64,000 bases of DNA from Glycine soja (lineage: Eukaryota; Streptophyta; Magnoliopsida; Fabales; Fabaceae): contig NC_041019.1 of assembly GCF_004193775.1 (NCBI RefSeq), forward strand, positions 50,195,928 through 50,259,927, given 5' to 3'. The notes under the pieces are model-generated. The model was not told the DNA's origin. It saw only the letters and a program-made list of their open reading frames with translations, and did not search any database. Position 1 is the stretch's first letter. The number at the start of each line of letters is the position of its first letter. The position numbers and the translations under genes were made by a program. Below, piece after piece: positions 1-13,403 of the stretch.

Positions 1-369
1 TACTGATTTTAGTGGAAGTATAGAAACCAGGTTTTTGTGGTAACACATAATCTATGCTAACACTTTGGCGTATTTGGTTAGTGTGTAATTCTGTCATTTT
101 TTATTTTTTTTTATGTAGTAATTCTGTCATCTTTAAGTAGATCAACTTGGTGTGTAATTATGTCATCTACTTGGTGTAAAGTACATGGTCTTTTTAAAAG
201 TAATTTATTTCTCCTCTCGTGGTTGTTGTTTTTCTTTTTTTACGTAGGATCTCTTCCTATACTTCTTTTTTATTTTGATGAATTTCTTCTTTTATTACTT
301 TATATCTTTCCTATATGCTTATTACATGATATTTTGTTACAGTCCCGGCATTATGTTATTAATTTTCAA

Positions 370-1320
370 TAGAATCGGTGGTCATATTCTCCACAAGATT
401 ATATCCATTGAAGATGACACAGTTCTCAAAACATTCATGATTCAACCACCTGCTTCACCGGAATAAGAAAGTTGACTTCATAGAGCTATTCAATGAAAAA
501 CTTCTAGTCAAGCAAGAAAATGAGAACCTTCAGATTGTTGATGTAAGCTTCATTTGGCCCTTTTCTTAGTATGTGTCTAGATTCCTCCCCTATATGTGTG
601 AGCGTGTGCAAGTTTTCTAGTTCCTTTTCCCTTGTAATTAATTTCATGTCTGTTTTGTGTGATTCCCTTTTTTTTTCTAGGTTCGAAATGCTGAGCTGAT
701 GGAGATAAGCAGAGCAAAGTTCATGACTCCATCAACTTTTAACTTTCTGTAGGAGAATCAGTTGTTTCTTACTTTCAGAAATGGAGCATTATCTGTTTGG
801 AATTTCTGTAGGGAGCTTGTTACCCAATTTGAGGATCACCAGTTTGTGACAAGGTTAGGCTGCAATACAAACAACACATACATAACAAGAGATCAAGATT
901 TCATTATCTCTTACTGCAAGGCAGATTCTGATGATCAATGGATGGAAGGCAATGGTAACCGTCTTTGAGACTAGTTGTTCTTTGATTTCTGAATGGAGTA
1001 ATCATAAACATCTCTTAATTTGTTAAAGTGATCTTATTATCTTTATAATTTGCTTCTTGGCACAACTGGTTCCATTAATGTCAGTGATATCTTGACCTGG
1101 AAATGTGTGGCTAAAGTCGACGCAACAAGTAGCAGCATCAAGGCAGAGTGCAACAAGTAACAGTTTTTGCAGCTGCAACAAGCAAAGTCATTCATGCCTA
1201 CTACTAAGGAGTTCAGTTGTAGAGGTTTTGGATGAAGTCACTGCCCTCTTTTATGATGAAGATAGAAATGAGATATATGCTGGTAACAAACATGGTCTTG
1301 TTGATGTATGGTCTAACTAA
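370..1320 (+). pseudogene. Degenerate WD40-like (beta-propeller) gene, C-terminal part
   Basis: Fragments of one plant protein lie collinearly in shifting frames. The first piece, about 370-540, holds GGHILHKIISIEDDTVLK and, after a frame change, NKKVDFIELFNEKLLVKQEN, ending at a GT donor at 541. After a 140 bp intron with an AG acceptor, 681-967 holds VRNAELMEISRAKFMTPS, then an in-frame TAG at about 750, then LTFRNGALSVWNF and DQDFIISYCKADSDDQWMEG. A short piece at 1090-1155 has a GKC-AK-like segment. The last piece, about 1210-1318, reads ALFYDEDRNEIYAGNKHGLVDVWSN and then TAA. VWNF and VDVWSN resemble WD-repeat strand ends, and the layout matches an uncharacterised plant WD40-like protein as I remember it. 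A stop and at least two frameshifts make it a pseudogene. Family assignment is moderate; the family's function is not known to me. Confidence 0.6.
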
Positions 1321-3955
1321 TGACAAGTGTTTTCCTGCTTTTGCTAATGGGATTATTTCAGAATAGGATTTCTCTAAAATCCAAGTTGCCTCAGCATTGT
1401 AACATTAGCTTATGTGAAATTAGTTTTTATGTAAAGTGCAATCACTACTGAATTATTTTTAAGGCAGATGAGACATTACTCATCTTTAAACATTAGATTA
1501 GAAGAAAATGAAGCCTGAGGATAAATAGTAACTAAAGTTACTCTCGGAATAACTTATCATTTCGTTTGTCCTGGAATTCAAAAAGTGCAGATTATATGAG
1601 ATTTTATACCTCATCTGTGTCATTGGTTTAAATCTCTATAAATCTGTTTTCATTTTAGGCATGATCTTGTGTGCTGGTGTTGGAATAATGTTCACTTGCT
1701 ATACCGCCACTTCTTTTCTTTTTAAGATTTTTCCTCGGCCCTGAGAACCGTATTGTTATGCTGTTATTTTTCACATGGCATAATCAATATTTTACTTCAA
1801 CCTTTCTAATTCTTTTTTCACCACTCAAAAATATCTAAGCTATTTTATTAGATTATTTAATGTGATAACTAATTAAAGTAACTAGTAAAAATATTGTAAT
1901 TTTTTAATTCTTATAAAACTTATATAAATATTTTTAAGAATATTTATGAATTATGATCAGTCACATATATTTTATTCATACATAAGAATCATAATTTTCA
2001 AGATTCATCATTCTTGGACATAAAAATTTAATATTAAAATAAAGAAATATAATTAAAATGTTCAACGAAAATAAAATATAATTAAAATTAAATGTTCAAC
2101 ATATGAGATTTAGATAAGAATGTAGTTCAATTGAAAATAAAATAACTTCTAAAAGCACTTTCATTACATAAATAACTCCTAAAAAGGCTACCATTCAAAA
2201 GATAATTTCTAAAAATAGTCTTAAGGATTTAAACTTATAATGCAAGAGTAGATTATTTAAATTTATTTAAGTGATAAAATGTGTTATTTCTTAAACAGCA
2301 ATAACTTAGCTAACTTTTTTAAAATTTTAATACCAACTATTATTGATGATTGTATTAAAAGATAACTGTTTAACTTTAATTGAACCTTATGAATGAAGAC
2401 TATATTATATCAACACTAGCTAGAACCAATCCTTTTTTTTTTTTTAATTCTAAGTATGACACATGAACAAAGCTGGTATATATGATAAGAATCTTGAGCC
2501 AGTTTTCAATCTTTACGAATATTAAAGAGCATAATTATCTAGTTGGATGGATTACTAAAAGTATTAGCAAACAACTTGTGTTGGTCTAAATAAAATGAAT
2601 GGTATTAGATTCCTTTCATCATCGCCATGGGGTGTTCGACGAAAGAATAATTTTCTTTTCTATACAACGAAGAAAAAATATTCTTGGCTACATAATTTTT
2701 TTCTCAAAAAGTCAAATTAGAGCCTTTAAAATCTTATACAAACTGGCTGTATCACACTAGGTTTTGATTTTCAGTCAAATTTGGTGGTCGCTATACATGG
2801 TTTGAGACTTTGAGTATTTTATTGCTTCTGAAAAATCCGATTGTGCAAATCCAACCAACCTTGGCATTCCATTTGATGGAGCTAACCAAACCGGATTTTA
2901 ATTTTTCTTTGGGAAAATGATTCTAAAATTCACCTCCTCCAAAGGTATTATAAATGATAATTGTTAATTGTAATATGTTGCAAATAAATTCATAATTAAA
3001 TTAATTATTTTTTATTTATCAATGTTAATTGTTAGTGGAATAATTCAAATTCGACCTCTTTTCCTCTCTTCTCCCTTTCCTACTAAGTTAATTTTATAAT
3101 CTCTAAATAAGAATCACAATTTTTAAATTATGTATTTTAATTTAAAAAGATATGCTCTTCCTAATTGTAAAGCTATCAAAAAGGATAAATCTTTTTTTTT
3201 TTTGAGAAAAAAAGGATAAATCTGATATCACTTATTTAAATATTTTTTAAATAACATCGAAAAAGAAAAAGTTACAGGTTTTTAGTCCAAAAAGAAAAAG
3301 AAAATTCACGTGTCATGTTTCGATTCTTAAATTCTACTTGGTCTTCAGTCAAAAGTACCACTGTCGAGTATTCTGAACAAGAAAATTCTAGAAACAAACA
3401 ATCCAATTCAAACACGATTCCTAGATCTTATTCAAAGGTGGTAAAATGCATATAATCATATAATCCAGTATTGGATTTTAAATTTGACACATTGACTTGC
3501 ACGTAAAAATGTATCTAGATAAACCGATCCAATTAATTTATAAGAGCAACCATTTCCATGGTCATAACATGCAATCCCAATGGCACATAAACTAAACACT
3601 CGATCAAAATGCAATTTTTGTAAAGCCTGATTGAGATAGGAGACAGACCAACATGATAACACACGAATCAGCCAGTAAAGGCATTTCACAAAGCATGATT
3701 TAGAGATGACCTTGCACATGAACAATCACAAAATATACAAACATAACTCAGCACAATGAAAGAAAGTTATAGGAGAAAGTGTCAAAATGCCATTAATTGG
3801 TTATACTGTTCTGTCAACTCCAGACTGAAATTTGGTAACTCATAAGAACAAAACCACCACACATGTGGAAGGATGAAAACTTTCAATTATTTTGTGGGCT
3901 GCAATGCTTACCCTGAGTTTTTGCAAATTAAAAAAAAAAAATCATCTATTGGTTC
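1321..3955. other. AT-rich intergenic DNA and iPGAM 3' flank
   Basis: No convincing gene is visible. The part nearest 3955 should hold the 3' UTR and poly(A) site of the leftward iPGAM gene. The rest is AT-rich with homopolymer runs and weak short ORFs. Confidence 0.6.
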
Positions 3956-6900
3956 CTAGTTATCAACTACTTCTATCAGAGTTGTCTCGTAGTCGCTGGG
4001 AGCCTCAAATCCATGAAGATTCATCACAGTTGCAGCAACGTTGGCAAGTCCACCAGTTGGAACATTGTTGCGGAATCTGACACCAGGGGCCAATCCAGGA
4101 CCTCCAATAGCAATTGGCACCTTAACCAGGAAGGAAAAGTATGATTTAGAACAAAATTAAGGTTGATGTCTAATAATGACTATGCAAAATAAAGAGATGC
4201 CCACATCTTAATGCTTTATCTGAAGAACAAAACTTAGATCCAGTTATGTACTTTTGGTGTTATTCTCTAATCAGAATTGAAGTTTCATCTTGGTAGACAT
4301 CACAAACCTTTATTACGTGGATTACCGGAATAAAACTTCAATTTTAATTGATTGGATAAGGGCCATTTTGATTAGCCTTTGAAAATGGAGATCCCACTAG
4401 CCATCCATAACTCATTGAAATATTACAGCAGAGAATACTGTGATTCATGTAAACTTCTAATCAATGACTGACATAGTTGTAAAACTTACAGGCTCAAGAG
4501 TATGGGAAGTAAGAATCTGGATTTTTCCATCCTTGCCTAGAAGTGGTTTTCCAGATTTATCCCTCTTGACCATATCCTCAGCATTCCCGTGGTCAGCTGT
4601 GACAACATAAATTCCACCCACTTGCTCTATTGCATCAAGAATCATCTGCAATTACACATGTAAATATACATTAATCAACACAATGAGTAGCTATTTAGCC
4701 TTCATCTCTCTTGTTTGTTTCTTTATAGCAGTAATTGCTTAATTGGCAAGATACAAGATTAATGACGAGCCACCCGAAGACATTTGTTTTTTCCCCTCCT
4801 TAAGCAGAAACGAATTTGGGGTATAAAGCTATTTGGAGTTAACTAAGTCCACAGAAAAAGCTAAAAAAAATTGTATATATAAAACAAAATTAAAAAAAGA
4901 CAAATAATTGCAAAAATGTTATAGAATTGCCATTGTGATTTGTGAATTCTTCCAACAAGGGAAAAAGAACTTGATCTTTAATATCTAAGGGACAATTAGT
5001 GCTGAGATAGGAGATTAGGACAGGTGATATAAATCCCTTCAGTTGACCAGACAATATGCCAAAAAACAGAGTGAAGGAACTAGGATCCTCTAATATTAGT
5101 TCTCAACATAACCTAGTTATTTTTAAAAATGATAGACACAATACTTTGGAGTCACATGACTTGATGCATTAAGCTTAACTGTTCATACAAGGCGAACAAG
5201 ATTCACTCCTCTTTTCCCATACTTAGCTTTCTCTCCAAATCACATTCTATAAATATCATACTTGTTAACACTGATTAATCACCTGCGTACTACTTTTACT
5301 CTACTTGTGAAATAAAAATCTAAAGTGAAATAAGGAATTCCCAAAAATTTCAGCTAGAGTTTATAAAGAATATAACAAACTTTATTTGAAGAACTGCTCA
5401 AACAAATTTTAAAATTAAGCTTCATACCTTCACAGCAGCATCAGCTGCCTTGCATGCCACAACTGTTGCTTCAATGTCACCTGTATGCCCCACCATGTCA
5501 CCATTTGGAAGGTTGACGCGTACCTATACAACATACAAAATAAGAGTAAATAAAAGTTTAATTAGACCATGATTCCCAAAATCACGGAGAACCATTTAGT
5601 CACCTGATCAAATTTCCCGCTAAGAATAGCATCCCTAGCCTTTTCAGCAATCTGCAATGCTTTCATTAATGGTTGTTCATTGAATGTAATCCCAGAATCA
5701 CTAGGAATTTCCACATATTCCTCCAATTCTGCATTAAAATACCCAGAGCGGTTTCCATTCCAGAAGAATGTGACGTGGCCAAATTTAACAGTCTCACTGT
5801 TGACAAAAAAATTCGTACAAGTGAGTACGATGGCCATCATTTCACAGATAAGTACTAGATAATGAAGAGCACTTAAGGTAAACATTATGTTGCAAAGGAA
5901 GTCTCTTAAAGGAGACATGAATTTAAACCTCCTATTTCTCCCCACACAAAGTTGTTATCTTTTATTAATTATTAACCCCAGTGGCCCAGTTTGAAGGACT
6001 CAAATGAGAAACATTTGTTCACCAGGTTGGGCCAACAATATAAACATCGTGACTTCTCATTTATTACACAGTTCCCATCATTCACCATCAAGAACAGAAT
6101 AAGCAGGTAGAAGTATTATGGTCTTCCATAAATTACAATATAATAAAAATCCTACTAATGATTAAAATAGAGATTATAGACAATTCACCTGCAAGCAAAA
6201 GTCCGAATACCATTATACACTAAATATTCACCAGAAGTCCTGTCAATCTCTGGTGGAGAAACAAGGTAATGACTTGGAAGTTTCAATTCACCATCATATT
6301 CAAGCATTCCAGCATAGCGGATTTTTGGGTAACGAACTCTATCAAATTTGTCAAAATTTTCATACTCAAGAGCTTTAGCAATCATTGTCATACGATCAGC
6401 TCGGAAGTTGAATGTAACAACAGCATCACCATCAACTATCGGACCAACAGGTTTCCCACTCTCGTCAACAATAACAAAAGGAGGCAAATATTGGTCATTG
6501 GCCTTTGGTTCTGCCCTCAGCTTCTTGACAGCTTCAAGAGCATTTGTAAACTTATAAGGGGCTTCACCAAGAACTTGAGCATCCCACCCTCGTTTCACAA
6601 CACTCCAATCATTCTGCAGTTTGTTTAGAAATCGGTGAATCATAAATAGAAATACACACAAAAATGAAAACATTTCAAACTTATAAAGCATTTTTTTCTT
6701 TGTCAAACTTCAGAGGTAATATAGCAATACAATAGGCACATAGCTGCACAAAAATCAGTGACAGACTAGTTAAAAAGTTAAATGGTGTAGGTTAAGTACC
6801 TGCATAAGATGATAAAATATAAAGCTAAATTTGAAGTAAGAATGGAATAGGCAGAGTCTATCTAATGAATACTATAATTGACCAAAATATTTTCAAATTT

Positions 6901-8945
6901 AGAGAGAAGCTAAAGGCAGAACACAGCTCACATATGTAATCAGGCACCATAAAGTGAACTACCATTAAATTAGTAAATATTATAATATAATTGCTGTTAA
7001 CACACACCTATCCCACCTTTTAATGAATTAAAATTGTCTTGTATACGAATAAACAGAGTGGCAAGAGAATAAATTGTGAAAATATAAAAGATTTTTTAAC
7101 ATTTGTTTTAAAGCAGGGGGGAGGTATTACACCTAAAATCCATATGGGAGTGCAGTAATGAAAGATGCCCGGGTTATGCAAATTGAAGGTCATTTCCAGG
7201 TCACTATACCTCATAACGATCCATTGTGACATTCATACGACCTCCACCTGATGCTATCCTAGCATCGACACCTTTTGCGCGCAAGTTTGCAAGATCATTT
7301 TCAAGGGTTTCCACAAACCCCACACTTGAGCCATCCAAAACATCACGGCCATCTGTAAGAATATGGACACGGACTCTTTTAACACCTCGCTCACTAACTC
7401 CTTTAAGCAACAACTGTACAAAAGTAGTTAGTTAGAAAGAATAAACTGAATACACATGAAGGAAAAACAGCTCCAACCCCAAATAATCACCTGCAACTGA
7501 TCAAGTCTGGAGTGAACTCCACCATCACTCAGTAGCCCAATGAGATGCAATGTGCCATTTTCAAAACATTCCTTTATGTACTTGAAACCTTCTCCTTCAA
7601 AAATTTTTCCAGAGGCTAGAGCAAGGTCGACAAGCTTAGCACTAAAATGAACAATCACAAACCAAGATATCCCAATCATCACACATGCTATGAATAATTT
7701 TAAAACTAAGAAATATAGACTATATAGCATAGCTAATGGGGAAGAACATAACTAAACATTTCAAGATGGTAAACATGCAATTATAAATCCCAAATGTAAT
7801 ACAAATTCCTTGTGAAAAGTGACATTCAAAAAGACAAAACAACAACAGTGTTTACATGTTTATTGTTGTGTTGCATCCTGAAACAAAACTACACAAGTAT
7901 CTGGGGCACATTTATCTATTGATCACATTTACGATAATTTAAGAAACAACGTGGAACAAGCCATTGTATGGTTCAATCCATGACAAAGTATGGCAGGCAC
8001 AACACAACAAATACAAAAGTTCACAAGAAACAAGATAAGTTCATCTTCGTAGGAATCATAGGTATCTAGAAACACCAGTAACATAATTCAAGAAACATAC
8101 AAGACCAAGCTCTCGTGAAAAACCAGTAAATCTAAAAACAAACATTTCATTTTAGTTTTCCAGACATCAATCAATTTAAAAAACAAAATTGACAAGCAGT
8201 ATATGATCACAATTCCTATTAACTGCTAGTGGTAGTAACCAAGTTCACAAAGAACAGTTCACAACCAATGCGGCCAGATCTTCCTACAATATCACTAAAT
8301 TGACGGCCCTGCGACCCCAATTTAATACCTAGGTAGTAACATACACAGGGGGCCAAATAGATGAAAAAGAGAGGCTAGTTTTAGTTTACCCCTGAGCAAA
8401 TATGCGACCAGCCCCAAGGGCATTGTGACCAACTTCACTATTGCCCATGTCATCTTCTGTTGGAAGTCCTACAGCAGTACCATGAGCCCTGACCAATCTC
8501 CACCGTTCAGGAGCACCCTGTAGTACAAAAAAAAATCCTGATTAATTTCATCTAACTCAAACTAGCAATAGATTTTTGTTGTTGTTTCCTCACAGGTATC
8601 CTCCTTCGGTTTGGAGGCAACCCTGTTTGAAACACTGTCAGATACTAAACATGAACAACTCTTCCGGATTCGAAGGACTAGCCTTTTTTTCCCACTAGAC
8701 CCAACCCCCCGTTTGTAAAATAGCAATAGATCTTTGAAATCTGTAAATAGAAATAGGATCCAAAAAAGTGCAAAAAATTGAACCTTTTTAAGTGAATCCA
8801 TGCAGGGTGTTTCAGCCTTGTGGATGCAGTTGTACTCATTGGGTGTGGCCTCTCCCCAACCATCCAATACCACAACAGCCACAGTCTTACCCTTTGGAAG
8901 CTTTGGATGATCCGCCAATTTCCATGAGAAACCTGAGCTACCCAT
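3956..8945 (-). CDS. iPGAM: 2,3-bisphosphoglycerate-independent phosphoglycerate mutase (iPGAM), 9 coding exons
   Basis: Interconverts 3- and 2-phosphoglycerate in cytosolic glycolysis using two metal ions (Mn2+) and a phosphoserine intermediate. Coding exons on the minus strand: 8784-8945, 8390-8517, 7491-7641, 7210-7413, 6189-6613, 5604-5796, 5428-5523, 4490-4645 and 3956-4120. All junctions are GT-AG with consistent phase. They join to exactly 559 codons plus TAG, the usual plant length, with no lesion. Visible residues: VVVLDGWGE near residues 24-32; nucleophile Ser81 in [16 protein letters not shown] (Asp168, Arg170) for substrate; NFRADR around 284-289; GDMVGHTGD (Asp430, His434); TADHGNAED (Asp471, His472); and SHTLEP (His501). 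There is no transit peptide, which fits a cytosolic enzyme. The start is the first ATG after the inferred 5' UTR intron, and [10 protein letters not shown] is a typical plant iPGAM N-terminus. It is unrelated to the neighbouring receptor kinases. Certainty is very high. Confidence 0.97.
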
Positions 8946-9256
8946 CTGCTCCTTTTTGTTTTTTTCCTATCAGATTCAGATTCAATGGCAAATCCAAATA
9001 TACATCAATACATCATCACTCAGATACAACAATAATAATCACTCATTACCCATCTGGGTTTTGTTTTTCTTTTCTATCAAATTCAGATTCAATGACAAAT
9101 CTATATAGATATACACTAATAATCATTCATACTATGATATTAGACAATAATAACTCAGATACAACTATTCACATCAATACATCATCACTCAGATACAACA
9201 ATAATAACCGTCACATGTGATGTGATATTAGACATCTATGGACAGTTGGAAAATAC
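8946..9256 (-). other. Inferred 5' UTR intron of iPGAM, with internal repeats
   Basis: On the minus strand GCAG|GTATTT (donor at 9257/9256) and GGAGCAG|ATG (acceptor at 8946) bracket a 311 bp candidate leader intron that ends exactly at the start codon. Inside, two blocks recur: a TCAGATTCAATG-containing stretch (about 8968-8985 and 9080-9096) and an ACATCAATACATCATCACTC stretch (about 9002 and 9171). These are imperfect direct duplications. The splice model is inferred from motifs only. Confidence 0.55.
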
Positions 9257-9363
9257 CTGCTTTCCTTCTCGGTGTCAGCCGCAAATATATGAACTAGCAG
9301 CACAAATGTCACAGAGGTAACCTAACAAGACTAAACCTTGTGTCTGTGTTGTGTGGTTTGGTG

Positions 9364-9373
9364 TATATAAATA
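9364..9373 (-). promoter_or_regulatory. iPGAM: TATA-like box upstream of iPGAM
   Basis: The minus strand reads TATTTATATA here, about 75-80 bp upstream of the putative leader exon's donor. A start site near 9335 would give a leader exon of roughly 80 nt. Motif evidence only. Confidence 0.4.
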
Positions 9374-9379
9374 CAATTT

Positions 9380-12300
9380 TATTGTACAACTGTTTGTAGA
9401 GTCTAGTAGCGTCGCTATTTTCTTTCTGTTTTCTTTTTTTTAACCTTTATTATTGTTGAAAAAAAGAAAAAGGTGGGCACGTGAATCCGGAGAGAAGTTT
9501 ACGAGTAGCCACGAATTGAAGAGAAGAAGAAGGAAATAAAATAGAATTTTCAATCATAAATTATCGTATAGTAGTAAAATTATATAAAAATATTTATGAA
9601 TAATCACGAAAAGAAATTAAAAAATGTTATAGGACTTTAACAAGAAAACTTGTTTTTGTGAAGATAAGTAATAATCATGAGATAAAAAATAGATTATTGA
9701 GATTAAAATATTTAAAATTTAATGTAACAAATCAAATTTCATCTCAATTATAAAGTCTTAATCTTCAAATAATTATCATATGTTAAAATATCATAATTAT
9801 CATTCTATTTCATTTTTATTAGATAATGGTTAATCCATCCTAATGTTCATAATAATGTTTACAACAATAATTATGATAATGGTGAGAATGACAAGTAATC
9901 ATAATGCAAAGCATCATGAATTAACAACAATCAATCATGATAACTTTTTTATGAATCTTTATCATATTTGATCTAGAAACTTTAATTCAAATTTTTAATT
10001 ATTTTAATATTAATGATTTATTATTTTTAATGACAGTTACTATATTTAATTTTGAATTAGACTTAACTAACTTTCAAAATTTAGTTTAGAAGAAGATTGA
10101 CCGATTGTCAACCTTTTATAAAGAAAGATAAATCAATTTAGTAAAATTTCTTAATATAATGTTCCGAAAACAGTTTAATTTATTTTTAAAGAATAACATA
10201 TGTTTTATTTTAATTTTCAATTACTTTTATATACAAATCTATAAATTAATTTAAATTAATGATATTTATGTATTTAAACAAGTTTATTTTAATTGAGTTT
10301 AAAAATATCTATACTGTAACAAACCGAATATTCGTCATATGTTTGGTATATTCGTCATATATAGGCTGAAGCATGAAAATAGGGGCGTTATTTTCTATAG
10401 CAGACTAGCGTGCTCTACTACTTTATGCTGGCGTGGGTAGGCAAACAGCGTCATTCTCCATGCCTCCTCTTTTCATTTTTTCAAAGGAAATTAAATGTTT
10501 TTCTTTTTTGTTTTACAACCAGGTGTTGCCTTGAATTTTAGATAAATATTTTTGAGATGAGTATATAAAAATATAAATAATAAGTAAAATATAAAACTAA
10601 TTGTAATAAAGCAATAATTATTTAATATTTAACTAATGAGATAGTTTTTTAAAAAATGTCAAAAACAATAGAATCATGTTGTGACATACGCTCATTTTAA
10701 AAATATGTAGAATTAAGAATTAAGAATTTGGGATATACAATGTGTTTGGATGTGTTCAATTTTTTTATCCATAAATAATCAATTTAGTTCTCGAAAGAAA
10801 GCAAGGGATTTAGATTAAAATTCAAAAAACCATATTTTTTAAGAACTAAAGTAATAATAACTAATTAAATTTAGAGACTAAAATAATAGCATAAATGCAT
10901 AAGAACTTATTTTAAATTTTTTACTTGTAAAGACTAATTTGTTTTTTTAGACAAATAATATTATATTAGATATAAAGAACCTAGTACAATAGGCAACAAG
11001 TTCATAGCCAATGCCCATGCCAATAAGCAGTGACTGACTCCCACAGAATTGTCCACAGCCCACCAAAATGTAATACACTAAACGGAAGGCTATAAAACCA
11101 CTCATAACAAAAAAAATATACACCTAATTGTTACAGTATATTTAGTGGTTACGAAAATCCCCACACCACCCAACTTTCCGTGAGCACCAATGGTTTGTTG
11201 AATACCAAAGTTGCACTGAATCCGTAACAAAATAATTGCCCCACCAATCCTCTCATTAAGGTTGATCCTTTCCATGCTCTTATCTTGGTAATCTCCATCA
11301 AATTTCCATAAATCTTCACTGTTTCTGCCACCAATGATTCGAATTTGCACCCCCCCAAGTCTCTATGCATGGTTTTAAATATAGCATCTCACAACCGTAA
11401 TTTCGTAATTTCATTCACCAGCTTCATAGATCCACTGTCTGTTGATTAAAAACCAGATTATTGCGCGAGTTCCCCACGCAATAATACATCACAGCAGACC
11501 AAATAACTCCACAAACATAAGTCTTTGGTGGGGAGTCTATTCAGGAGTAATCTCCACACCAAAAAGCTTTTAAAGACTAATGTACCAATGTTTTACACTT
11601 AGACACATATATTTACATTTATCTTACTTTAAGGAAATGGGTGAAAATTCGAATAAACTTTATATCTTGTCAGATACAAGATCCTATATTACTTGATCAA
11701 CCCTTGGAGTTAAACCACTGTGTATATCATGATTTATGCACGTAACATACACAATTTTAGTTTATTTATTGTACTAGTTTTTGCACTTAGTCGATCTACT
11801 TATATTATCTTGTCAGATGGCACAATTAATTAATGTTATTCAATGTTTGCTTATTTATTATTATGGCAGTAACCATTTCATGGTACATATTATTTGAATA
11901 CTATTTCAATACAATTTCATTTTATTACTATATCAAAATACAAGAACAACTTCCTTATTACAATGATTAAACCGAAAACATGTCTACAGGTTTTCTATTT
12001 CGAAGGGTCCATGCATGAACCCTTTCTTAGTTTCTTTTCTAACGGGCCTTGCAAATTTAAGAAATTTAATTGTTTTTTTTTGTTTGGTCTAATATATGAA
12101 TTTAATCCTTCATCTAAGGTAGCTTTCATATTTGCAAAAGCTCTTCTTCCTTGCACTACATAAGGTTTTATTTTCTCTTAATGTGAAAATAAGTTACATT
12201 CCTTTTTGCTCAATTGCTTGCTTGTTTCCTACCTCTTGTTTCCATTTGGGTTGAATTTAAGACGTGTTTTTTTTAGTGGTTTGGACTTTTAGACGTGGTT

Positions 12301-13194
12301 TTTAGTGTGTCGTGCTCTTAGCTCCTTTGTGTTTAAAAAACAAGTTGTTATATGGGAATTGCTATTCACATCCTCTCAATTTCTATTTTCACCCTCATAT
12401 GTTGCAACAAAAATTATTCCAAAAACATCCTTTTGATGGAAATATTATTTTACTGTTCAAATTGTACAATGAAATCATATTATCATTACTTCATTTTTTT
12501 CACATCCTTTAATCACTACAGAAATATTTTTCTTGGTAAGAACTTTCTCAAATATCAACTTTCTCTCTCAATTATTTATCATCATATGTAATTTAGAAAT
12601 AAAGAAATCAAAATTAAATATAAAGGAAAAAATAATCGTTTGTAGTTATATTGATAATCACAAAATAAATATCGATACTAATTAATACTTTTTTGGTGAA
12701 TAATTAATAATACTTTAAATATGCGAATATTTAAAATATGTAAATTAAGACTTAAGAGTCTTTGAATGTTTTACTTGAAATAATAAAAGAAAAGAACACA
12801 TATGAATGGTGTGTTTAGTAGGAAGGAAAAAAAAGGTTAAAAATAAGGCGAATTGGAGTTAGAGAAAAGAGAAATAGAGTGAAATGAAGAAAAATAGAAT
12901 TGTTTGGTTTAAGAAAAATAAAGATAGAGAAATAAAAAAATAATGTTTAATTAAAATAATCTATTTTCAAAATATGAGAATCAGTTATCAAGGTTTGTTA
13001 ATCAGTTATATATCAAAATGTGATAAAGGATTATCAAAATCAATTATGTTTTTATAAAAGCATCATAGGATTGCACGATGAGATACAAGTTACTCTACTT
13101 GATAAGATTAAACTTCACAGAGTTTAAACTAGAGAAGAGTACCATTGAAAATAATAAAAAGATGCAATGGAAGTGTGTAGGTGCTTTATTTATA
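9380..13194. other. AT-rich intergenic DNA
   Basis: Long AT-rich stretch without a supported gene. It holds a small direct repeat of ATATTCGTCATAT near 10330-10360, a more GC-rich island at about 10380-10470 of unknown origin, and a weak LINE-like relic at 11350-11560. Short ORFs at 11.9-12.6 kb are low-complexity and not credible. Confidence 0.6.
11350..11560 (-). pseudogene. Possible LINE reverse-transcriptase C-terminal (zf-RVT-like) relic
   Basis: One minus-strand frame reads CGVIWSAVMYYCVG followed by NSRNNLVFNQQTVDL and a stop. That spacing resembles the W-x-RN-x-VF pattern at the end of plant L1 reverse transcriptases. Frames are broken on both sides. It could be an unrelated AT-rich coincidence. 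Confidence 0.3.
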
Positions 13195-13196
13195 TA

Positions 13197-13370
13197 CACT
13201 ACTACTAAAAAATTGCGAATTAGCCACCAATGATCGCCAAGTGAGAAAAATTGGTCATCCCTAAAATTTTAGCGACCGTTTTTTCTTTTGCTTTGGGCTG
13301 ACTCAGCGACCGAAATATAAAAAATATCTGAGACAAATTCGGTTGCTAAATTTATGTTAAATTAATTTGT
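13197..13370. mobile_element. CACTA-type transposon end (truncated)
   Basis: Begins CACTACTACTAAAAAATTGC, close to the CACTACTA-AAAA terminus of plant CACTA (EnSpm) elements. It is followed by repeated AGCGACCG motifs (13272, 13304 and near variants), typical of subterminal transposase-binding repeats. No matching far end is seen, so this is probably one surviving terminus next to the dead CRK gene. Confidence 0.5.
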
Positions 13371-13403
13371 ATATGTAACTTATTTCTAACAAACTACTTT
13401 CTC

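Noticed and set aside
12312..12591. Overlapping 66- and 79-codon ORFs
   Set aside because: Low-complexity AT-rich DNA, no recognisable domain, no splice or start context.
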